64,000 nt of DNA from Methanothermobacter wolfeii (GTDB lineage Archaea; Methanobacteriota; Methanobacteria; Methanobacteriales; Methanothermobacteraceae): contig NZ_CP104550.1 in the NCBI RefSeq assembly GCF_025397995.1, positions 1,454,001-1,518,000 of the forward strand, written 5' to 3'. Shown piece by piece: positions 39,018-47,902 of this stretch (the stretch's first letter is position 1; the number at the start of each line of letters is the position of its first letter). A model generated the notes under the pieces. It had not been told where the DNA came from and ran no database searches. It was given only the letters and a program-made list of their open reading frames with translations. The position numbers were made by a program, and so were the translations under genes.

Positions 39018-39716
39018 TCAGTACACCACCCTCAGATTCTCAAGAGACTCGACAACCTCTGTTGCATCCTCTGTGATTTTTAATGATTTTAGGAGGTTAG
39101 GGTTGACCTCGAAACCCGCATTACCCTTGCATCCGATATACATCATTTTCCCATGCAGGATCCAGAAAATGTCACGACCGGTTTCCTCCATAATGTTTTG
39201 GATCAGGTCATTCCATGTCACCGTGATTACCTTCACATCATCTTTTGTCTCCACCATCCCATGAAATGGGTGCAACTTCATGAAGGTTTCCAGGGAGGAT
39301 TTCCCTGGTTGAACCATGGTTCCATAGAGGTAACTCGCCCCTGCATTAACCCGTGACTGTGCAGGGATGCAGGAGTGGGGGTGTAATGTGATCCCACAGG
39401 ACTGCAGGAACCGGAGGAGGACAACCCCCCATGAGTGAAACTCCTGCTCCTTAAAGGTGTAAGAGTATTGCATGAGGCGATTATGTATTGGTGAGGAGAT
39501 CGCCCAGCAATTAGATGTCATACTACCATAATCGAGGGTGACATGATTCACATACCCCTCAAAGATTTTCTTATCATCATCGGAGATTACACTTACAGAG
39601 TACCCCACACGCACCTCCTCATGGGTGGAGAATGTGGCCTTCGCAACAGAGTTGATCATGTGATTCACGCTTAACCCTGTCACCGGGACTTCCCGGTTGT
39701 TCACCAGGATCTTCAC
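39018..39716 (-). CDS. Tail hub (gp27/gpD-like) candidate
   Basis: From VKILVNNREVPVTGLSVNHMINSVAKATF the sequence resembles baseplate hub proteins of the gpD/gp27 type: a short tail-tube-like barrel start, then VSVISDDDKKIFEGYVNHV. I start at GTG 39,716 (overlapping the previous stop as GTGA, after GGGGGTGAT); a longer frame upstream is an overlap artefact. 232 residues. Function inferred. Confidence 0.55.
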   Translation of the reverse strand: MKILVNNREVPVTGLSVNHMINSVAKATFSTHEEVRVGYSVSVISDDDKKIFEGYVNHVTLDYGSMTSNCWAISSPIHNRLMQYSYTFKEQEFHSWGVVLLRFLQSCGITLHPHSCIPAQSRVNAGASYLYGTMVQPGKSSLETFMKLHPFHGMVETKDDVKVITVTWNDLIQNIMEETGRDIFWILHGKMMYIGCKGNAGFEVNPNLLKSLKITEDATEVVESLENLRVVY

Positions 39717-40498
39717 CGGATCACCCCCTTCAAGATGAAGTAATCCGTGACTATCGTGGCCTCCTCCCAGGACACATCCACAGTAAAATGTGGTGACTGT
39801 GACTTCAACCAACTATAATTCATCATCCTCCCAGGATCCACAGGGACACTGAAGCCTGTGTAGATGAAGCCCATCCAATTATCCCCGGGGTTCCTCAAGT
39901 AGGCCCGTATTTTCCACCTGTCATCCCCCCCCTTATTCAGCCAGATCCATGGGATGAATCGCTTATCCCCTGCTATACCCCCACTCTCTGTTAGTGGTTC
40001 TATGAGGATATCCTCATAGTCAAACCTGCTCTTCCGTGGGGGGTTGGGGAGGTTGAAATCGATGATCCACTCCTCATGACTGACGCGTGCTGGCACGGGT
40101 ATCTCCGCACGGTAATTCACGGGGTATCCGGGGAAGGCTGTTCCTGACTTGTTAGTGGCGGTGGCCAGGATTATGAACTGGAAGGGGCCGGTGCATGGTG
40201 GCTGCAGCGTGTACTCTACCATCACCTCATCCCCGGGTATGATCTTGTCAGGGAGGCGGGGCTCCTTAAAGGTTAGGGAGGATATCATTAGCTCATTCAT
40301 CCATGACTGTTTCTCACTGAAGGAGGCGAAGGGATCATGGGCCGGCATGATTAGGAGGTCCTCAATGACCTCATCCCCTGTGTTTTTTAGGATAGCGTAG
40401 CCCTTGATTGTGTCACCACGCCGGGCTACTATGAACTCCTCCTCCAGGTCAACCCACCCGCGGCCGCCGAACTCTATGAACCTGAAATCCATCACCAT
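39713..40498 (-). CDS. Tail/baseplate structural protein
   Basis: Not recognised. The 260-residue protein has two beta-sandwich-like halves (VDLEEEFIVARRGDTIKGYAILKNTGDEV; then FIPWIWLNKGGDDRWKIRAYLRNPG) resembling Ig-like domains that bind surfaces. The ATG at 40,498 follows GGAGTGAT. It lies between the distal tail and hub genes, in the place of a distal tail protein. Confidence 0.55.
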   Translation of the reverse strand: MVMDFRFIEFGGRGWVDLEEEFIVARRGDTIKGYAILKNTGDEVIEDLLIMPAHDPFASFSEKQSWMNELMISSLTFKEPRLPDKIIPGDEVMVEYTLQPPCTGPFQFIILATATNKSGTAFPGYPVNYRAEIPVPARVSHEEWIIDFNLPNPPRKSRFDYEDILIEPLTESGGIAGDKRFIPWIWLNKGGDDRWKIRAYLRNPGDNWMGFIYTGFSVPVDPGRMMNYSWLKSQSPHFTVDVSWEEATIVTDYFILKGVIR

Positions 40499-40502
40499 GG
40501 GA

Positions 40503-40937
40503 TCACTCCACGCCAACATGGAAATAGAAAGAGTTGAAATATGTGGGGGAGAAGTCCCCTGCCTTGAAGACCCTGCTTATATCAGAGGGTAGCTCCAGGT
40601 GGATGGTTAGGGTGTATTCTATGATCTCATCACTGAACCTGTCCAACTGGTAGGAGGGGGGTTCGATCATCCCCTTGAATACATTCACACCGTCTGTGAT
40701 GGTTAGGAGGTCACGGCTCCTATCCCCCTGCACATAGGTCCCCTTATTTAGGAGGAAATCATTGCTGACCTGGTACTTCGCCAATCCCATGAATAGTTTA
40801 ACCTCATCCAGGGGGGTCTTCCCGGGCTTGGGGAGGGCCACGCATTGCAGGGTGACCTTTGGGAGGTTCACCTGCACGGATACTATCCCTGATGGTTTAT
40901 GTCCCTGTATGCTCCAATCACCATAGACTATGATCAT
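40503..40937 (-). CDS. Distal tail-region protein
   Basis: Not recognised. 144 residues, mostly beta strand by eye, with a conserved-looking GVNVFKGMIEPPSYQLDRFSDEIIEYTLTIHLELP segment that fits the first domain of a distal tail (Dit-like) protein. It starts within the tape measure stop (ATGA) and is the first gene after it, the usual position for Dit. Confidence 0.5.
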   Translation of the reverse strand: MIIVYGDWSIQGHKPSGIVSVQVNLPKVTLQCVALPKPGKTPLDEVKLFMGLAKYQVSNDFLLNKGTYVQGDRSRDLLTITDGVNVFKGMIEPPSYQLDRFSDEIIEYTLTIHLELPSDISRVFKAGDFSPTYFNSFYFHVGVE

Positions 40938-43900
40938 CTCACCCCCCTCACATATCCGCGGCCATACAGGTAGGGGAGGATACCTTGCCTGTTCAATTCA
41001 TCACACATATTCTCCTTCACCTTATCCGTTATCCTCCGAGCCATATCATCCACATCCACCTCAGATTCAATCTTATCCACGGAGACATTCGTATTTATCT
41101 GCAGATTCAAACCACCCATCAACATGGATGACCCCCGACCAGCAGTCACATCGGATGGTATTACGAGACTCGGTTTCCCGAGGCTCTCAACGGTACCGGG
41201 GATTGTAGCACTCAATCCCCTATTGAAGTGTGTCCCGAGGAGGTAACCATATTCATGCATAATCTCATAGGTTAGGGTGGATAATGGCCCCTCTTTTGGT
41301 GGTGATGATGGTAACAACCTTCTTATGATGCTAAGAACACGGTTTAGGTTAGGAATCGCTGAACGGATTCCTGCTGCAAGGTTAGATATGAAACTTGACC
41401 CCCACTCCCTGAACTTGGAGGCTATGCCACTGAAATTAGGGAGAGGTAGGCTTGGCCATTTGAATGACTTGAACGAGGATGACACGGCACTCTTAAATTT
41501 GGACCATGCTGATTTCATAAGCCCTGCGAAGTCTGGTAGTTTGATGTTGGGAAGGTTTGGCCATCTGAATGATTTGAAGGCTGAGCGGACCCACGCCTTG
41601 AACTGCTCCCATTTACTCCGTATGCCTCCCACTATATCAGGGACCTTAATAGAGGGTAAGCTCGGCCATTTAAAGGAGGGGATGCGACTGTACACCCACG
41701 CCTTGAACTGCTCCCATTTACTCCGTATGCCTCCCACTATATCAGGGACCTTAATAGAGGGTAAGCTCGGCCATTCAAAGGAGGGGATATGACTGTACAC
41801 CCACACCTTAAATTCCTCCCACTTGCTCCTCATGACCCCCACTATATCAGGGACCTTAATAGGGGGTAAGCTCGGCCATTCAAAGGAAGGGATGTGACTG
41901 TACACCCACGCCTTGAAATCACTCCACATCTGACTGAACCCTTCTTTAAGGTATCTTGCAGGGTCCTTGAAGAAGTTCTCAACTTCACGCCTGAACGGTT
42001 CCTGGATGTACACTCTGGCATTCTCGAGGAGTATGTTCTTCGCTTTTTCCCACTCTTCAGGTCCCATGATGGCCTTGAATATTGTTTCTGGGGAGAAGAT
42101 CCTCCTTAACCATTCAGGGTAACTGTACTCTGCAACAGGACTGACGAATTTGAATGGATCCTCGAGGATGTCCCTCAAGTACTCTTTAAAGTTGTAGAGT
42201 ATGTCTGCTGTTTGCAGCGCCACCCCGACGCCTTCCCCCACAGCCTTCACGAGAGTTCTCCCTATACTGGTACCGAACCTAGGAAGAATACTGCTGGCAG
42301 CATCATCAAGGTTCGTGCCGAGACGAGTGATTACCCCGTCAACATCTAGCCTATCAAAGGCTCTACCACCTTCATCCCTGAGCAGGTTCTTTAATCGATC
42401 CCAGAGTTTCCGGGCCACCTCCCTCAGAGAGTCCTCCATCTTATTCAAAAATTTCTGAACAAAATCATCCGTCTTGAGACGGGTGATAGCATCATCCAAG
42501 GCATTTTTCAATGCGTCTTTCACGGATTCAGCGAATCCTGTTAGTCTCTCCCTGCTAACATTCTTAAGTGAATCCTTCAGGACGTCCCATATCTTTTTAA
42601 TCACTATCTTCAGGGCTTTTTTAACTAAGTCGTAGATATCCTTAACGATGGAAAAGAATAGGATAGATGCTACCATTTGCCCTACATACCCAGTTCCCTC
42701 CAGGAAAGTATTAATATCATCAATAAACTTGTCAAGATTCCCTTTTATCTCTGTGAGGATATCACGGTGCGCAGCGGCTGACTCACCCAGCGCCTTGTTT
42801 GTCTTCTTAGCATTCTCTTCACTCACATCCCCCAATTCATCCCATTTATCAGCAACCTCTGCAAGAGCCGGGCCGGCCTTCTCACCGAAGATTTCAGTAG
42901 CCACTCGGGCTCTCTCCGCATCATCAGGTATGGTGCTCAAGTATGTGAGGAATTCCTCCAGCACCTCATTGAAGCTCTTCAGGTTCCCTGATGAGTCTCT
43001 AACACTTATCCCGAGTTTCTCCAGTTTCTTACCATACTCCTCCACCACATCGGAGCCTTCCTTCCATTCACGTCCGATGTTTCCGAGTTCTCTGCCCAGC
43101 TGCCTGATAACCCTTGTCCCCCGTGGCCCTAGGCTGGCGATGATCTTCGCTGTGGTGTCAGCTGACACCCCCGCTTGGTCCAGGTAGTACCCTGTACGGT
43201 CAACCATTCCGAGAAACTCGGTGAAGCTGGAGAACCCTGACCGTCTCCAGAGTTCTAAGAGTTTATGGGTGAGGCCCTCACTCTCCGCGACCGTGATGTT
43301 AAAGTCCCTGAAAACCCTTGCAAGGGTGAGTGTTACTGTGGATGCATCCTCCCCACTCCTTGCGACTGCTGTGAGTGCCGCCTTATAGTATCCGATGGTG
43401 AGTGTGTAGTCACGTGTGTATGATGCGAGGGTGTACATTATCTCAGCCCCACCCTTCATCCCGAGGGTGTAGTTATAGTTCGCCTCGATCGTTTTCTCCA
43501 GTTCTTTCCTCTGCCCCCTCGTGGCGTTTGTAAGGACGGCTGTCTGATCTATGAGCTTCCCATAGTTCAGGGCTGACGTTATACCTTGGTAGCTCATGTA
43601 TGCCCCTAACAATCCAATGACCTGGGATTTCATGTCTGAGACTGCGGATGTGATGCTGGATAGCCTGTCCTCCGCTTCCTCAATACCCTCCGTGTTAACC
43701 TCAACGTTCACTTCCTGGCCGTCTGCTTCCTTGATACTATGTTTCAGTTCATCTACCCCTTCAGCCCCTTCAACTGAAACCTCCACGGTTGTGGAGTATT
43801 CTCTCTCCAGATCATCCATTACATGGTTAAGGTCTTTGATGTCATCCATGCCCTCCACTTCAGCGTGCACTGTGGTGGTGATGTCATTGGGGATTTCATG

Positions 43901-44406
43901 GATTGATTTGATGATGGATTCTATGATGGTTGTGGCGTTATCATCCACCCCCACTTTTATGGTGACTTCATCTGGGAGTTCATTCAACTTTTCAAGGACC
44001 ATGTCAAGGGTTTTGGTAGCGTCATCATCTGTTGTGATCTTCAGGTGCGCTTCTTCAACTTCGTCAAGTTTCTGGTTGATCTTCTCCAGGACATCTATGA
44101 CTCCATCTTCCTCTGCAGTGAGGTGAATGTTTATATCGTCAGGGATGTGGTCTAATTGGATGAGTATGTCTGTGAGGACGTCTGTGAGTTCATTCTCAGC
44201 GGAGAGGTGTACTTGTAATTCCTCAGGTAGTTCATCGAGGCTGCTGTTGATCGAGTCAAGTATGGGGGTGAGGTTGTCCCCCCCCCCTCCAGGTTGATCT
44301 GAACATCCCCGGGGAGATTCTGTAGGGTTTCGTTCATCTCTTGCAGTCCAGTCACGACGCTTTCAGCGTCCATCTGGACTTCAATGGCTATGCTATGGTC
44401 ACTCAT
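40934..44406 (-). CDS. Tail tape measure protein, frame broken at a G10 run
   Basis: The first 46 residues (MSDHSIAIEVQMDAESVVTGLQ and on) are read in one frame up to a run of ten G, after which the long frame continues only by stepping back one base (DNLTPILDSINSSLDELPEELQ, then on to KGVR at 40,934). Joined, it gives about 1,158 residues: an N-terminal set of imperfect repeats of 33-40 residues, a conserved helical core, a central region with AGPALAEVADKWDEL, hydrophobic stretches, and C-terminal 36-residue repeats (KVPDIVGGIRSKWEQFKAWV). This is a typical tape measure, fixing tail length. The break may be a sequencing error, a phase-variable slip, or -1 frameshifting. Confidence 0.82.
41560..41935. 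repeat. 108-bp tandem repeats in the tape measure gene
   Basis: Units of 108 bp (36 codons) repeat several times; the copies around 41,600-41,667 and 41,708-41,775 are nearly identical. Each encodes a WPSLPSIKVPDIVGGIRSKW-like helix pair. Gain or loss of one unit would change tail length in fixed steps. Confidence 0.8.
44278..44287 (-). other. G10 homopolymer at the tape measure frame break
   Basis: Ten consecutive C on the plus strand (G on the coding strand) follow codon GA of residue Glu41. Both flanking frames are clearly coding, and one extra G (or two fewer) would restore a single frame. A run of this length is prone to slippage in replication, transcription and sequencing. Confidence 0.75.
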
Positions 44407-44428
44407 CTATCCCACCGACCGAAAAGAA

Positions 44429-44453
44429 CATATACCAATATACTAATATAATA
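44429..44453 (+). promoter_or_regulatory. Moron promoter region
   Basis: An A+T-rich block with overlapping TATA-like sequences (CATATACC, AATATACTAATATAATA) lies 16-40 bases before the moron start, between it and the diverging tape measure start. Confidence 0.45.
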
Positions 44454-44468
44454 AATCAAGAGGTGATC

Positions 44469-44900
44469 ATGATGGAGGTGAAATGTGAAAAATGTGGACT
44501 TGAATACACAATCCCCGAAGGAGAAAAGGTGGAGGGGTACGTCTGTGAATGCGGAGGCCCCCTGAAGGAGAGCCCTCAACATGACCCTGCCCCAGGACTC
44601 ATAGGCCTCATAATCCTCGATGCAATAACACTCATCTGGAACCCACAGGTTACAACAGACCAGTGCATGCTCCTAAGTATTGGCCTCCTAAGCCTCCCCC
44701 TCCTCATCATATTGAACATCCTATACAAGAAACATCCCCGGTTCCTGAGGACTGTGAATCCCCTCCCATCAATATTCATAGGAGCGGCATGGTACAATAT
44801 CTTCACAGGGGCAGGGAACTATCTGATGGGGATAATAGGATTAACCATAATATTCATGGCTGTGGAAACCACCTATAAAGCCATCAGAAACCAGCCTTAA
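44469..44900 (+). CDS. Plus-strand moron: zinc ribbon plus membrane protein
   Basis: This is the only plus-strand gene inside the late region. The 143-residue product starts with a zinc ribbon (CEKC...CECG) and then four hydrophobic segments (GLIGLIILDAITLI, LLSIGLLSLPLLIILNIL, IFIGAAWYNIFTG, LMGIIGLTIIFMAV). GAGGTGAT and TATA-like sequence (CATATACC, CAATATAC) lie upstream within 62 bases, so it can be expressed independently in the provirus. Position and topology fit a moron that alters the host surface or excludes other viruses. Function inferred; not recognised. Confidence 0.7.
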   Translation: MMEVKCEKCGLEYTIPEGEKVEGYVCECGGPLKESPQHDPAPGLIGLIILDAITLIWNPQVTTDQCMLLSIGLLSLPLLIILNILYKKHPRFLRTVNPLPSIFIGAAWYNIFTGAGNYLMGIIGLTIIFMAVETTYKAIRNQP

Positions 44901-44913
44901 CCAGTCACCCCCC

Positions 44914-45102
44914 CTATTTTTTTCTCTGATAATTCAACCTTTTCAGTTCCTCAATTTTCTCCTCCACATCCACAGAAAACCACCCCTCAACAGATGATGG
45001 GGGGTCCATCTGTGCCAGATAATATTCCACGAGGAGGGAGTATGGGAACTCCAGGATCCTATTAACCATCCATCCCCCTTTTAAACTTAAATTCAGAATC
45101 AT
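44914..45102 (-). CDS. Second tail assembly chaperone (gpGT-like) reading frame
   Basis: A 62-residue frame overlapping the previous stop by four bases (ATGA), in the -1 frame relative to it. Its position directly before the tape measure, and the overlap, match the gpG/gpT pair of lambda-like tails. An inner ATG at 45,069 after GGGGG is an alternative start. I see no perfect slippery heptamer at the junction, so independent translation is as likely as frameshifting. Confidence 0.55.
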   Translation of the reverse strand: MILNLSLKGGWMVNRILEFPYSLLVEYYLAQMDPPSSVEGWFSVDVEEKIEELKRLNYQRKK

Positions 45103-45590
45103 CCTTTTGAGGTGGATCCACTCTTCTTCCGCCTTGAACCCTTCTTTTTCTTCCCCTTAACACCCCCACTGTCAGAGGGCTCCCCTATCAACTCAGGATT
45201 ACTAAGTTTCAGCATGGTGTCTACAACTGTCCTGACCATCATAGGGGGTATCTCCACGTCTGGAAGACTATCAATGTACTCCGTTAAGCGACCATCCCTC
45301 TCAGCCTCCTTATAATCCTCCTCATCCCTGTACAGACTCCTCTTGAGACCTCTCTGTGCTAACCTGTAACCCAGTTCACTGGTCTCAACCAGGAGCCGGT
45401 CCACACGATCCTTCATCTCCTTAACCTTCCTAGCATCCTCCTCTGTGATCTCCTCCTCAGTCTTTCCCTCAATCTTCTTCATCAAGTTATTATACTTCAC
45501 AGAAATCTCAAGCGCTTCATTGCGTTTCTCCATGAGGGGGATGACGTACTCACTGTCCACCACCCTGTACCCTTCCAGTTCCACTTCCAC
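45099..45590 (-). CDS. Tail assembly chaperone (gpG-like)
   Basis: A 163-residue, highly charged, helical protein with coiled-coil character around residues 25-85 and a lysine/serine-rich tail (KGKKKKGSRRKKSGSTSKG). It lies between the major tail protein and the tape measure genes, the position of the chaperone that coats the tape measure during tail assembly. The name comes from position and composition rather than from a motif. Confidence 0.6.
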   Translation of the reverse strand: MEVELEGYRVVDSEYVIPLMEKRNEALEISVKYNNLMKKIEGKTEEEITEEDARKVKEMKDRVDRLLVETSELGYRLAQRGLKRSLYRDEEDYKEAERDGRLTEYIDSLPDVEIPPMMVRTVVDTMLKLSNPELIGEPSDSGGVKGKKKKGSRRKKSGSTSKG

Positions 45591-45661
45591 ACCATTCAGA
45601 TCGATGACTTCCTTCTTAAAAAATGAAAACCTTGGGGTTGTGATAATCAGTCACCCCCACA

Positions 45662-46369
45662 CTATTCTTTAGGAAGAATCAGTTTTGGTGTTTCGGCGAC
45701 GGTCATCTCCAGGTCGAATGTCAAGTTATCACCTGCCTTCGCGGCAGGGAGGCTGGGGGACATTTTCACGTTCTCAAAGTATATCCTTCCAAGTGTTTCA
45801 TCCGCAACGTGAAACGTCATGTAACCGTAGAGATTCAGTGGCTTGTCCATGAGCCTGTACACTGACTCTGATGTTCCTGATGATTCCTCATAGAACATGA
45901 GCTTCTTGAACTGTTCAAGCCCATTCGCACTGAGTATCTGATCTGACTTTATCGTTATTGTCATACCGGCGTATGCTGTGAGCTTCGCAGCATTGTTCAG
46001 TATACTGACTTCCTTAGTATCCTGCTTAATATCAACGGTGACCCCCTGCGCCAGGAAGGGTTCCAGTTCCTCCACATAACTAGCCGTCACGGTGGTCTCT
46101 GATCCATCTGTTTCAAAACCAACCGCTCGTCCTTCATCATCCTCAATTATGCCAGTCACGGTAACGGTTGACCCGTCACTGTCACTAGTAACCGTCACAT
46201 CCTCAGGTTTCACGCTAAGCGAATTACATGACCGGGGGAAGATCGGGGGATTCTTTACCATGAATTCCCCTGAAGTCCCAGTTATATTTTCACCAGTAAT
46301 GGGTATCCCAAGGAAAAACCCAACATTTTCACCTGTAAGTATAGTTTCTGCCAGTTTATCCACCAGCAT
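45662..46369 (-). CDS. Major tail protein (tail tube)
   Basis: About 235 residues, beta-rich, with a middle VTVTSDSDGSTVTVTGIIEDDEGRAVGFE segment that resembles an inserted Ig-like domain, and a typical tail-tube ending (GDNLTFDLEMTVAETPKLILPKE). I choose ATG 46,369, after AGGTGAT. Position between the tail terminator and chaperone genes supports the tube role. Confidence 0.7.
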   Translation of the reverse strand: MLVDKLAETILTGENVGFFLGIPITGENITGTSGEFMVKNPPIFPRSCNSLSVKPEDVTVTSDSDGSTVTVTGIIEDDEGRAVGFETDGSETTVTASYVEELEPFLAQGVTVDIKQDTKEVSILNNAAKLTAYAGMTITIKSDQILSANGLEQFKKLMFYEESSGTSESVYRLMDKPLNLYGYMTFHVADETLGRIYFENVKMSPSLPAAKAGDNLTFDLEMTVAETPKLILPKE

Positions 46370-46374
46370 ATATA

Positions 46375-46779
46375 TCACCTCATCATGTTTTTCACAGTGA
46401 GTGTGATGTCAAATGCGACGTAGTATCGCGTATCATCCATCACATCCTGCCATATGGCCTTATCCCAGGCCTGTACCATCACCCTTGCAGTGCCGAGATT
46501 CGTGTACATGAACTCAGAGGTCAGCTTTTCAAGGACAGTGTTCCGTTTCTCGATAGCATCTGTGATACCCTCAGCCACCTTCCAGATCCCTGTGATGTGG
46601 GCCTCGAATTCCCCCTCGTAGGCAGAACCATTCAAAACTGGTTCGAGGCGTTTGAGCTTTGAGATGTTCAGTATTATGACTGATTCACCCTCAATCCTCT
46701 CATTGAAGTCGAGGACGACAGTGCCGACTCCAAGTTCCTCCAGTTTCTCCTTGAATAGTAATTCTATCTCAGAGATCAT
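46375..46779 (-). CDS. Tail terminator-like protein
   Basis: A 134-residue protein with an alpha/beta pattern (ELLFKEKLEELGVGTVVLDF; ITGIWKVAEGITDAIEKRNTVLEKL; TLTVKNMMR) consistent with the gpU-like tail terminator fold. Its ATG overlaps the preceding stop (ATGA). Assigned from its place between the HK97 gp10-like gene and the tail tube gene. Confidence 0.6.
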   Translation of the reverse strand: MISEIELLFKEKLEELGVGTVVLDFNERIEGESVIILNISKLKRLEPVLNGSAYEGEFEAHITGIWKVAEGITDAIEKRNTVLEKLTSEFMYTNLGTARVMVQAWDKAIWQDVMDDTRYYVAFDITLTVKNMMR

Positions 46780-47186
46780 TCTCTCAACCACTCTATGAGT
46801 GTTTCCTCCACCACACCCTCAGGTGCACTGTACGCCACAACGGCGCTGAAGTAGTCATTTGGTGGCGCGGGTCTCGCATAGGCGACTGGATGGGGTAGTT
46901 CAGGCCACCAGAGAGCTTTCCTCCGGACCGGGAACACCCATCCACGTCCATGGAGTACGAATGGGAGGTAGTATGCGAGGTTACTTAGTTCACCAGTGCT
47001 TCCTTCGATGCTGATGATGTGGCTGTCGCGGAGATTCCCTGTCTTTACTGGGGCTGTGTTCTCAGCGATCCCCTGGAGTTGATTCAATATCTTTTCAAGG
47101 GTCTCCTCGATTTTCCCTTGGACCTCATGGGGTTTCTCCATGAGAGCATCTGGCTTGTCTATCCTGATCTCTATCATGGCATTCAC
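46776..47186 (-). CDS. HK97 gp10-like head-tail/tail completion protein
   Basis: Contains the family signature NTAPVKTGNLRDSHIISIEG followed by LAYYLPFVLHGRGWVFPVRRKALWWPE and a C-terminal ARPAPPNDYFSAVV, typical of HK97 gp10 proteins. 136 residues. Its GTG start overlaps the previous stop (GTGA). It joins head completion to the tail. Confidence 0.78.
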   Translation of the reverse strand: MNAMIEIRIDKPDALMEKPHEVQGKIEETLEKILNQLQGIAENTAPVKTGNLRDSHIISIEGSTGELSNLAYYLPFVLHGRGWVFPVRRKALWWPELPHPVAYARPAPPNDYFSAVVAYSAPEGVVEETLIEWLRE

Positions 47187-47524
47187 GTGTCCGCTATCCT
47201 CTGTAGGGTTGCCTCGATATGTGTCCTGTTCTTGATGATACTAGTAACGGTGTACTTGTCCTCGCCGATGAGGATGTGGTCCCCTCTCATGATGGACACA
47301 CCGAGTGGTATGAGTACGTATGCGTCATAATCACTGATCCTCTGCCCATTGATGATGCGTTCCCCTCCACGGTTCACATGGAAAAATGCCTTCAGAGGCC
47401 TGGTATCATCCTCGTAGACTGGTTGTCCTCGCTGATCCCTCTCCTTCAGGCTGTGGTGCACAAGTGTAACCTCCTGTCCATACCTCCGTAGCAACCGTTG
47501 GAACCCTCCTTTAATCCTCTTCAT
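47183..47524 (-). CDS. Phage head closure/adaptor protein
   Basis: A 113-residue beta-barrel-type protein (GQEVTLVHHSLKERDQRGQPVYED, then MRGDHILIGEDKYTVTSIIKNRTHIEATLQRI) matching the head closure (SPP1 gp16/HK97 gp7-like) fold. The ATG of MKRIKGG is chosen from three near starts. It follows the connector gene, as expected. Confidence 0.7.
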   Translation of the reverse strand: MKRIKGGFQRLLRRYGQEVTLVHHSLKERDQRGQPVYEDDTRPLKAFFHVNRGGERIINGQRISDYDAYVLIPLGVSIMRGDHILIGEDKYTVTSIIKNRTHIEATLQRIADT

Positions 47525-47831
47525 CACCATCATCCCTTGGTCTCCAGATCCTCATACCCTGTAGTCTTAGAAGAGCATGGGATAGTCTCCTCCTCACATC
47601 CTCAGCCTGTTCTGTGATGCTGAACCGTCCATCGGTGAAGTTCATGTCCTTTGTGAGGTCATTGAGTATCATTGCAACCACATACTCGTCCACGATGTCC
47701 TCAGGTGCATGGGGGTTGATCCTCTCAGCTCTTGCCCTGTACTCTTCTATTTTCCTATCTATGAATGCCTGTAGGGATTCATCCGCTTCGTCCAGGCCAA
47801 GATGGATGTAGATGTCATGCTTAGGGTTCAT
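47511..47831 (-). CDS. Head-tail connector protein (gp6-like)
   Basis: A 106-residue helical protein (HLGLDEADESLQAFIDRKIEEYRARAERI, then EYVVAMILNDL) like the adaptor HK97 gp6/SPP1 gp15, which binds under the portal. GAAGG precedes the ATG. It directly follows the major capsid gene. Confidence 0.68.
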   Translation of the reverse strand: MNPKHDIYIHLGLDEADESLQAFIDRKIEEYRARAERINPHAPEDIVDEYVVAMILNDLTKDMNFTDGRFSITEQAEDVRRRLSHALLRLQGMRIWRPRDDGDEED

Positions 47832-47902
47832 TTTGCATTCCTTCTATCACCATGGCAAGATAGTGTACTGTGATTATTAGGAGGGATCTACTACTGCCAT
47901 TC

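Noticed and set aside
39717-39812. Longer start of the tail hub gene
   Set aside because: The extra 32 codons overlap the previous gene; the GTG at 39,716 has a strong ribosome site and GTGA coupling.
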